5,190 nt of DNA from Bradyrhizobium sp. GTDB taxonomy: Bacteria; Pseudomonadota; Alphaproteobacteria; Rhizobiales; Xanthobacteraceae. Numbering within the stretch: position 1 is the first letter of the stretch; each line of letters begins with the position of its first letter. Below the pieces are notes generated by a model. That model was not told the DNA's origin. It worked only from the letters and a program-made list of their open reading frames with translations, and searched no databases. The stretch lies in contig JAQGKJ010000105.1 of the NCBI GenBank assembly GCA_028290165.1, positions 1-5,190 on the forward strand. Direction: 5' to 3'. The position numbers and the translations under genes were made by a program. Shown here piece by piece: positions 1-5,190 of the stretch.

Positions 1-530
1 ACCCGGCCGGTCGGGTCAGGCGCCAGGCCGAGCAGGTAATAGAAGACATAAATCAGCAGCAAGCCCGAAACGAAAGTCGGCACGCAGACGCCAAGCGCGC
101 AGAACAAGCGCACACCGTGATCAATCACGGAACCGGATCTCAGCGCCGCCAGCACACCAAGCGGTACTGCCGACACCAGCGCGATCAGCAATGCGGTGAA
201 GGTGAGTTCGAGCGAGGCCGGTAGCCGCTCCCGCAGATCCTTTGTGACCAGCTGCCCAGTCATCATCGATCTGCCGAGGTTGCCGCGGCCGACATCATAG
301 AGATAGAGCACCAGTTGTTCCGGCACCGGTTTGTTGAGCCCCATCTGCTTGCGGATGGTCTCGATCTCCTCCTTGCCCGTATTCGGCCCGGAGGCGAAAA
401 ATACCGCGGGATCCCCCGGCAGCACCCGCATCAGCAGGAAGGTGAACACAAGCACGCCAAACAGTGCCGGCAACGAGGACAGAAACCGCCTGCCCGCCCG
501 CGTCATGGTTGCGCCGAAGGCCGCCATCAT
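1..530 (-). CDS. ABC transporter permease, DppB/OppB type (partial, 3' end beyond window)
   Basis: Inner-membrane subunit of a peptide/nickel/opine-type ABC importer. It would pair with a DppC-type permease to form the channel fed by the binding protein encoded just upstream. 176 codons are visible. A hydrophobic first membrane helix lies at residues ~17-36 and is followed by the family's LPGDPA (37-42). Next comes the periplasmic region with the family signature GRGNLGRS (81-88) and V..DLRERLPASLEL (95-109), then helices at ~110-130 and ~142-170. The cytoplasmic EAA loop that contacts the ATPase would lie beyond the left edge. Two adjacent ATGs (530, 527) are possible starts; AGG at 536-538 is 5 or 8 nt upstream of them. 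A third ATG at 506 has no ribosome-binding site. Only 9 nt separate it from the binding-protein stop, so the two are surely cotranscribed. The family call is firm from motifs; substrate unknown. Confidence 0.93.
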   Translation of the reverse strand, partial: MMAAFGATMTRAGRRFLSSLPALFGVLVFTFLLMRVLPGDPAVFFASGPNTGKEEIETIRKQMGLNKPVPEQLVLYLYDVGRGNLGRSMMTGQLVTKDLRERLPASLELTFTALLIALVSAVPLGVLAALRSGSVIDHGVRLFCALGVCVPTFVSGLLLIYVFYYLLGLAPDPTGR

Positions 531-539
531 GCCGACCTG

Positions 540-2156
540 TTACTTGCGACCGAGATCGCGGTAATCGACCTGGCGGTGAAACTGATAGGTGTAGCCTTCG
601 ATCGAGGGTGCCATCACCGCATCCTGACTGGGCTGCCAGAGCGGAATCTGCGGTAGCTCGCTGAAATGGATGGCGTTGAGCTTCTTGCCGTCTTCCTCGT
701 ATTTGGCCTTGTCGGGTTCGAAACGGGCTTCCTCGGCAATCGCCACCAATTCGGGATTGTTGATCGATGAGTAGTTCCAGCGCTGATTGCCGGTGTAGAA
801 ATTTCGGTAAAAGTAATCGGTCGAGGGCAGCCAGGCAACGATGCCCTCGGTGAAGAAGGGAAGCTTTTTCTCGTTGATCTGCGTCGACATCTGCGCATCC
901 GGCAGCTTCTGGATATCGACCTGGATACCGATCTTGGCGAGCGATTCCTTGATCAGCGCCGCCATCGGTTCGGCGGTCGAAGCCTGGCCGACATTGAAGC
1001 TGAATGTGGTCGCGAAGCCGTCCGGGAGGCCTGCCGCCTTGAGGTAGCCTTTGGCCTTCTCGAGGTCGAGTTTCACGGGCTGCGGAATCGGATAGGCGCC
1101 GCTCGATGGTCGGCCATCGGCCCAGGTCGCGCCGAACAGCGGCGACCCGCGGCCGAAAAGTGCTGCCTTGAACATGTCGTCATAGGGTAGCGCAAAGGCG
1201 ACCGCACGGCGCACGTTGATGTTGTCGAAGGGCGGAATCTGGTTGTTCATCGAAACGAAGGTGACGGAATTGTATTGTGGCGTCGAGATCACCTTGAGCT
1301 TGCCCTTGGCCTCGAGCGACTGGATGTCACTCGCCTGCAGATCGACGACGATATCGGCGTCGCCACGCTCGACCAGGTTGGCGCGGGTCGCCGGCTCCGG
1401 CACCGACTGTTTGATGATCCGCTTGAAGAAAGCTGCCTTGTCGGCGGTACCGCGATTCCAGGCCTCGTTGCGCGCCATGGTCACCTGTTCGCCAGGCTTG
1501 AACGTTTCGATCACATAGGCGCCGCTGCCGGCCGTATGCTCCTTCAGCCACGCCGTCGCCCAGGGGTCATCTGCCGTCGCATGTTCCTTGGCGAGTTTGG
1601 AGTTGATGATGATGGGATAGACGGTCGCAAGATTTGGCAAGGCAAGCTTGTCCGGTTTCGGCAGCGTCACTTCGAAGGTCAAGGGATCGATCACCTTGAA
1701 CTGGTCGGCGCTGGTCATCGAACCCGTGAGCAGCTGCGCCTTGCCGAGGACCGGCGCCGTGACCACCCGGTCAAGCGACCATTTGACGTCTTCCGCGGTG
1801 ACCGGCGTACCATCCTGGAATTTGGCGTCCTTGCGCAGGTGAAAAACGATCTTCAAGCCGTCCGGGCTGACGTCGTAGGTTTCCGCAAGCTCTCCTGTGA
1901 TCTTGTCGAGATCAAATACCCATTTGCCGTTGAGTTGCTTGCGGCCGAAGGAAACCAGCCGGTCATAGGTGCTCAGACTCACCGCAAAGGATTCGCGGGT
2001 GGAACCGGGAATATTCGGGTCGAGCGTGTTGACGGACGCTCCGGTCACGTAGCGCAGCGTTTCGGCGCGGGTTTGCGCCTGCACCGATCCCGCGGCCAGC
2101 GAAAGCCCGATCGAGACAACCACTGAAAGCAGACGCTTGGATCCTGCAACGGCCAT
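540..2156 (-). CDS. ABC transporter substrate-binding protein, family 5 (SBP_bac_5; peptide/opine type)
   Basis: Periplasmic receptor that captures the ligand and delivers it to the permease encoded 9 nt downstream. It has 538 residues, a normal length for the family. The N-terminus is a Sec signal peptide: a Lys-Arg pair at 7-8, a hydrophobic stretch ~9-22, and a likely cleavage after VQA (25-27). No lipobox Cys is present, so a soluble periplasmic protein is expected. The family signature is at 105-130, running from FHLRKDAKFQDGTPVTAEDV to the SLDR that follows. Other typical stretches are GSGAY...PGEQV...RN (210-230), VRRAVAFALPYD (315-326) and ELPQIPLWQP near the C-terminus (500-509). Start ATG 2156 is preceded by the purine-rich GGGAATAGGA. 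The SBP plus DppB order is that of an Opp/Dpp importer operon. Family-5 proteins bind peptides, opines, sugars, nickel chelates and other ligands, so the ligand cannot be assigned. The surrounding catabolic enzymes suggest a small nitrogenous or cyclic compound (inference). Confidence 0.96.
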   Translation of the reverse strand: MAVAGSKRLLSVVVSIGLSLAAGSVQAQTRAETLRYVTGASVNTLDPNIPGSTRESFAVSLSTYDRLVSFGRKQLNGKWVFDLDKITGELAETYDVSPDGLKIVFHLRKDAKFQDGTPVTAEDVKWSLDRVVTAPVLGKAQLLTGSMTSADQFKVIDPLTFEVTLPKPDKLALPNLATVYPIIINSKLAKEHATADDPWATAWLKEHTAGSGAYVIETFKPGEQVTMARNEAWNRGTADKAAFFKRIIKQSVPEPATRANLVERGDADIVVDLQASDIQSLEAKGKLKVISTPQYNSVTFVSMNNQIPPFDNINVRRAVAFALPYDDMFKAALFGRGSPLFGATWADGRPSSGAYPIPQPVKLDLEKAKGYLKAAGLPDGFATTFSFNVGQASTAEPMAALIKESLAKIGIQVDIQKLPDAQMSTQINEKKLPFFTEGIVAWLPSTDYFYRNFYTGNQRWNYSSINNPELVAIAEEARFEPDKAKYEEDGKKLNAIHFSELPQIPLWQPSQDAVMAPSIEGYTYQFHRQVDYRDLGRK

Positions 2157-2315
2157 CGATCCTATTCCCTATTCTTGTTTATTTTCCCAGAACGCCAATT
2201 CGAAGCAAGGGATATGCCAACCGGCACGCCGGTGATGACGATCCCAGCAGATCCGAGCCAACCATCCCAATGCAATACGATACACCGTTCAATGTCCCCC
2301 GCCCATGGCCGGCAT
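2157..2315 (-). promoter_or_regulatory. non-coding leader before the ABC transporter genes, possible promoter
   Basis: This stretch of about 160 nt is the only sizeable gap between genes in the window. Its half next to the binding-protein gene is noticeably AT-rich (about 2161-2200) against a GC-rich background. Reading on the minus strand, TTGCTT (2208-2203) is followed after 17 nt by AAAATA (2185-2180). The spacing fits a sigma-70 promoter but the -10 match is poor. The ribosome-binding region GGGAATAGGA lies at 2168-2159, just before the ATG at 2156. No coding potential or clear hairpin with a T-run was seen. A separate promoter for the transporter genes is an inference; read-through from the upstream enzyme genes is equally possible. 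Confidence 0.25.
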
Positions 2316-3180
2316 TTACCGCTCGACCACCGCCTGAGGCACGTCATAGGCCTGGAACGACGCCCAATGCCGTTCGATATCTGCACAAAACAGGCCGCGT
2401 GTCGGCCCATGTACGAGCTTCGGCACCGCCGTGGTCATCGCATTGATCGAGGAGCCGGAAGGACCGAAGCTCATCGTGGAAGCGATGGTGAAGACATGGG
2501 TATCCGCGATCCATGGGGTTTTTCCGGTGATGCGCTCCGTCAGCGCGTAGTCGTCGGTGAGATAGAGAAAGCGGCCGAGGCGCGGGCTGCGCTCATCCAG
2601 TGGCGGCTGGTAGCGGTCAGCCCAGGTTGCGATGTTGGCTGCACAGTTTCGCAATTCGCGCCGGCCTACAAAGTTCATGTCGATACCGGTGTCGCAGATC
2701 ACGAAATCGGCCGAGAAAACGCCCCTCGGCGTCTGCAATTCGACGCCACGGTCCGTCTTCTTCGCGGCTTCGATCGGCGCGCCGTCGTGCCGGTGAAAAT
2801 TCTGATGGCGGGCACAGCGATCGTAGGTCCGCTTGCGGAAAGCCTTGCCGCATCTCGAGAACGGCGCGCATGAAACGCCAGCGCCAGCCATCATCCAAAT
2901 CACTGAAATGGCGCAGGAAGCCGCCGAAGGTGAGCCAACGATAGGGCTGGATCACCTGGATCTCCGCGCTGCGGCAGAATAGATGCGCCGCTGCCGCGCC
3001 CGCCTCCAGCGCGGTCGCGGCATTGTCGAAGGCCGAGGCGCCGGCGCCCCCACAAGCACGTCCAGCGCCGGTCCGCCATTCGGCGCCTGCTTTGGGGCAA
3101 GCCAGGCGGCATTCGGATGCGCGGTCCTGGCAAGATCAGGCCCGAACCTGGGCTTCGAGAGTGATAAGGGCGTTGTTCAT
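2316..3180 (-). pseudogene. NAD(P)/FAD-dependent oxidoreductase (flavin monooxygenase-like), frameshifted and internally deleted
   Basis: Remnant of a two-dinucleotide-domain flavoprotein (FMO/Baeyer-Villiger-like group). It begins at ATG 3180, which overlaps the SDR stop as ATGA, and reads MNNALITLEAQVRA before a TGA at 3138-3136. Skipping one T (3138) continues as DLARTAHPNAAWLAP... to ...GPALDVLVG (to ~3051), the lead-in to the N-terminal FAD Gly-rich motif. There the frame changes again (3041-3053) and the sequence is already the second, NAD(P)-type motif, GAGASAFDNAATALEAGA. It then reads HLFCRSAEIQVIQPYRW and LTFGGFLRH, up to QGFPQ. A third shift at ~2832 (one extra base) leads to RTYDRCARHQNFHRHDGAP, ADFVICDTGIDMNF, NIATWADRYQPP and SFGPSGSSINAMTT, ending ...AYDVPQAVVER with TAA at 2316. 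The repaired length is ~287 codons; from memory intact relatives have roughly 450-480, so about 160-190 residues including most of the FAD domain are missing. The identification is firm; the missing length is my estimate. No functional flavoenzyme can be made. Confidence 0.88.
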
Positions 3181-3938
3181 GCCGCGAGCCAACCGCCATC
3201 GACCACCATCACGGTGCCTGTCGTAAAGGACGACGCATCGCTGGCAAGATGAAGCGCGGCCTCGGCCACTTCGTCGGCTTTGCCAAATCGCTTCATGGCA
3301 TGGCGATTGCGGGAGGCTTCGCGCACCGGTTCGGGATCCGCGTGACGGGCAAAACTGCGACGCAGCATCGGCGTGTCGATGGCGCCCGGCGCGATCGCGT
3401 TGACGCGTATGCCGTCGGTTGCAAAATCGAGTGCCATGGTCTTGGTCAGGCTGATGATCGCGCCCTTGGCGGCGATATAGGCGCTGTTGTTGCTGCCGCC
3501 GGCGATCGCCAATTGCGAGGCGAGCGTGATGATCGAGCCAGAGCCCTGCCGCTGCATCTCGGGCAGCGCCGCGCGCGACCACAGCCATGTGCCGCCGATA
3601 TTGGTGCGGAACACCGCGTCCCAATCGGCAGGATCGGTCGTCAGGACCGTGCCGCCGCAGGAAAAGCCGGCCGCGGTCATCAGCACATCGAGCCGGCCGC
3701 GCCGTGCCATGATATCGCCGACCACCGTTTTTGCGAAATCGACAGCACTAACGTCGCCAACATGCACCGATGCTTCACCGTTCGCGCCTTCGATCGCGGC
3801 CAACGTTTGCTGCAAACCCGCTTCATCACGATCGACCAGCGCAACAAAGGCGCCCTCTTTCGCAAACAGCAATGCGCTGGCCCGGCCGATGCCGGACGCG
3901 GCTCCGGTGACGATCGCAGTCCGCCCCGTCAGTCTCAT
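3177..3938 (-). CDS. SDR family NAD(P)-dependent oxidoreductase (classical, 253 aa)
   Basis: Cytosolic classical short-chain dehydrogenase/reductase, which interconverts an alcohol and a carbonyl using NAD(P). All hallmarks are present: cofactor motif TGAASGIG (11-18), Asp36 at the end of the second strand (favours NAD over NADP), D62-V63 for the adenine, a TAAG variant of the NNAG motif (88-91), Asn113, catalytic Ser141, Tyr154 and Lys158 (YIAAK), the PGAIDTP loop (184-190) and the C-terminal TGTVMVVDGGW (240-250). The start at ATG 3938 is chosen over the in-frame ATG at 3965. It gives the usual length with MRLTGRTAIVTG at the N-terminus, it has a good GAGAGGG ribosome-binding site 6 nt upstream, and it overlaps the epimerase stop as ATGA. 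Its own stop overlaps the next start the same way, pointing to translational coupling. The family and an intact active site are certain; substrate unknown. FabG-like annotation should be avoided because the context is catabolic. Confidence 0.96.
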   Translation of the reverse strand: MRLTGRTAIVTGAASGIGRASALLFAKEGAFVALVDRDEAGLQQTLAAIEGANGEASVHVGDVSAVDFAKTVVGDIMARRGRLDVLMTAAGFSCGGTVLTTDPADWDAVFRTNIGGTWLWSRAALPEMQRQGSGSIITLASQLAIAGGSNNSAYIAAKGAIISLTKTMALDFATDGIRVNAIAPGAIDTPMLRRSFARHADPEPVREASRNRHAMKRFGKADEVAEAALHLASDASSFTTGTVMVVDGGWLAA

Positions 3939-4915
3939 GTCAAGCCCTCTCGATGCCGTTGCCACCAGCGACTCAGGTCAGCCGCAGAATCGGCGCAGCC
4001 AATCCGCGATCGCCAGCCGAACTCCTGCGCCAGGCGCGCGACCGACAACGGCGCTCGGTCGGCGGGACTATGCAGGTCGACAGTCGGCGCTTCTTCAGAC
4101 TTGGCCAGCCGGCAAACGAAGCCGGAATGCAGCGCGGCCAGCTCCTGGCCCCATTGCAGCGCCGGCCACTCCACGCCAGTTGAAATGTTATAAAGGCGAT
4201 GCCTGGGCTTTGCGGCCTCGATCAGCAATGTCACGGCTTCCGCGACATCCGGTGCATAGATCCAGTCCCTCACGCCGGGACGCGGCAGAATGGCGTCGCG
4301 CCCCGCTTGCATGGCGGCGAAAATCTGCGCCTGCGGGCTCAGCGTGTCACGCACTTCCGTCGTCCGCTCCCAGGGCCCGAACACGGCGCTCAGCCGCACG
4401 CTGATCATCTCGCATTGCCAGAGTGCGGCCAGACGCGCCGCAACTTTCTCGGAGGCAAATTTGGTGATGGCATAGAGTGAAACCGGATCGCAGGCCGTCT
4501 CTTCATCGAGCGGCATGTTCCGGAATCCACTGCTACCGTAAGCTGCCGCACTCGACAGGTTGATGATGCGTGCAACGCCATTAGCCCGCGCCGCGGTCAG
4601 GATCGGCAACTGGGCCAGCAGGTTCACGCGCAAAACGGTCTCGGGATCGGCCGCATCGCGCTCCGGACCGGCGGTCACCGCGGCTCCGAGAATGATCGCC
4701 TGGTAACCCGCGGCGATCACCTGTTCCACGGCCTGCCGATCGGTGACATCGCCCTGGATGGCTGTCAGCCGTTCCGCGCAGCAGGCAAACTCCTTCGTAG
4801 CGGCAGGCGGCAAACCCGCGCGATCGAACAAGGTGACTACATGACCGTGCGCCAGCAACGATTCGGCAATATTGAGCCCAACGAACCCGGTGCCACCGAA
4901 GATCAGGATTTTCAT
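3935..4915 (-). CDS. NAD-dependent epimerase/dehydratase family protein (extended SDR)
   Basis: Extended-SDR enzyme of 326 residues, a typical length. Seen: Rossmann motif GGTGFVG (7-13), Asp31 at the end of the second strand (NAD-type), GDVTD (55-59), the active-site region INLSSAAAYG (118-127) with the catalytic Ser at 121/122, and Tyr148-x3-Lys152 (YAITK). FGPWER (179-184) and RDWIYAPDVAEA (216-227) follow, as in UDP-sugar epimerase/dehydratase relatives that accept many substrates. The active site is complete, so the protein should be functional. Start ATG 4915 has a modest ribosome-binding site (GGTTGAGAA, adjoining the ATG) and lies 30 nt after the amidohydrolase stop. The stop TGA (3937-3935) sits within the ATGA shared with the SDR start. 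No sugar or cell-wall genes are nearby, so a role in the same catabolic operon as its neighbours is more likely than polysaccharide synthesis (inference). Lactone- or acid-oxidising members of the family are an alternative. Confidence 0.94.
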   Translation of the reverse strand: MKILIFGGTGFVGLNIAESLLAHGHVVTLFDRAGLPPAATKEFACCAERLTAIQGDVTDRQAVEQVIAAGYQAIILGAAVTAGPERDAADPETVLRVNLLAQLPILTAARANGVARIINLSSAAAYGSSGFRNMPLDEETACDPVSLYAITKFASEKVAARLAALWQCEMISVRLSAVFGPWERTTEVRDTLSPQAQIFAAMQAGRDAILPRPGVRDWIYAPDVAEAVTLLIEAAKPRHRLYNISTGVEWPALQWGQELAALHSGFVCRLAKSEEAPTVDLHSPADRAPLSVARLAQEFGWRSRIGCADSAADLSRWWQRHREGLT

Positions 4916-4945
4916 TTCTCAACCGAACAGGTCACGGCGAACAGT

Positions 4946-5190
4946 TTACAGCAGCCTCGCACCAAAATTCTGCTCGGGATCCATGTCCGGCACCAGACGT
5001 CCGGTCGGTTTCGCCGCCTCGCCGCCGGTGCGTGCCAGGAAGCGGCCGGAGCCGGCTTCGACTGAACGCTTGCCGTCCGCCACAATGATGCGCCCGCGCG
5101 ATAGCACGGTGACCGGCCAGCCGCGCAGCTTGCGGCCGGCAAAAGGCGTATAACCGGCAAGGTCATGCATCATGGCGTCGCTCAGCGTGA
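4946..5190 (-). CDS. hydantoinase/dihydropyrimidinase-family amidohydrolase, C-terminal fragment (5' end beyond window)
   Basis: Last ~81 codons of a cyclic-amidohydrolase (hydantoinase, dihydropyrimidinase or allantoinase group). These metal-dependent enzymes hydrolyse cyclic amides such as hydantoins or dihydropyrimidines. The reading frame stays open to the right edge, entering as TLSDAMMHDLAGYTPFAGRK. Then come the family's small C-terminal beta-domain with GWPVTVLSRG and VADGKRSVEAGSGRFLAR, and a tail ending DPEQNFGARLL before TAA. The MHD..GYTP(F/Y).G...GWP..V.SRG pattern is typical of the group's C-terminus. The metal ligands (HxH, carboxylated Lys, two His, Asp) would lie in the missing part, so catalytic integrity cannot be judged and the precise substrate class is open. 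The ATGs at 5173 and 5170 are internal methionines, not starts. It is the first visible gene of the run and lies 30 nt before the epimerase. Confidence 0.85.
   Translation of the reverse strand, partial: TLSDAMMHDLAGYTPFAGRKLRGWPVTVLSRGRIIVADGKRSVEAGSGRFLARTGGEAAKPTGRLVPDMDPEQNFGARLL

Noticed and set aside
1275..2126. Long plus-strand open frame of 283 codons opposite the binding-protein gene
   Set aside because: It lies wholly antisense to a gene with clear family motifs, has an Arg/Gly/His-rich composition typical of GC-rich antisense frames, and shows no recognisable domain.
2221..2232. Small palindrome CCGGC-AC-GCCGG in the leader, as a terminator or operator
   Set aside because: The stem is only 4-5 bp, no T-run follows on either strand, and such GC palindromes are common in a genome of this composition.
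2175..2873. Plus-strand open frame of 232 codons across the leader and pseudogene
   Set aside because: It is antisense to recognisable flavoenzyme sequence, has no family motif and no good ribosome-binding site. Its openness reflects GC-rich codon bias on the other strand.
2316..2903. Possible stand-alone 195-residue protein from the C-terminal half of the flavoenzyme
   Set aside because: Its first ~24 residues (2903 to about 2832) are out of the family's frame and resemble nothing, no ribosome-binding site was evident, and it would lack any cofactor-binding motif.
3939..3965. Upstream start for the SDR at 3965, adding nine residues
   Set aside because: The ATG at 3938 has the GAGAGGG site at the right distance, an ATGA overlap and the normal family N-terminus. 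The longer start would overlap the epimerase by 31 nt with no benefit.
3249..4404. Two overlapping plus-strand open frames of over 300 codons opposite the SDR and epimerase
   Set aside because: The minus-strand genes carry complete Rossmann and Tyr-x3-Lys motifs. The plus frames are low-complexity Arg/Ala/Ser-rich shadows.

Overview
The window is about 60% GC. All the genes I can support lie on the minus strand, so it reads right to left as one tightly packed run: cyclic-amide hydrolase tail > NAD-dependent epimerase > SDR dehydrogenase > broken flavin monooxygenase > peptide-type ABC substrate-binding protein > ABC permease. The GC content, the compact catabolic/transport layout and the protein style suggest an alphaproteobacterium of the Hyphomicrobiales (Bradyrhizobium/Mesorhizobium-like). 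That placement is an impression from the sequence, not a search result.

Right part (3177-5190), enzymes. The C-terminus of a hydantoinase/dihydropyrimidinase-family amidohydrolase (4946-5190, cut by the window edge) is followed after 30 nt by a complete extended-SDR epimerase (3935-4915). Its stop codon overlaps the start of a complete classical SDR (3177-3938) in an ATGA. The SDR stop in turn overlaps, again as ATGA, the start codon of a gene for an NAD(P)/FAD-dependent monooxygenase-like oxidoreductase (2316-3180).

Middle (2316-3180). The flavoenzyme is a pseudogene. Its start and C-terminal half are clearly recognisable, but the reading frame is broken three times. Two breaks look like single-base insertions. 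The third is the scar of a large internal deletion that fuses the first Gly-rich nucleotide-binding motif directly to the second, so most of the FAD domain is gone. This is the most unusual thing in the window.

Left part (1-2156), transport. After a non-coding leader of about 160 nt comes a complete family-5 (Opp/Dpp-type) periplasmic substrate-binding protein (540-2156). Nine nucleotides later begins the N-terminal two thirds or so of a DppB-type permease (1-530, cut by the left edge). The second permease and the ATPases are expected beyond the left edge.

The cluster reads as an uptake-and-degradation operon for a small, probably nitrogen-containing molecule: import by the ABC system, ring opening by the hydantoinase-like enzyme, and redox or epimerisation by the SDR enzymes and, formerly, the flavoenzyme. 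The actual substrate cannot be read from the sequence. I found no RNA gene, mobile element, CRISPR array or convincing terminator.
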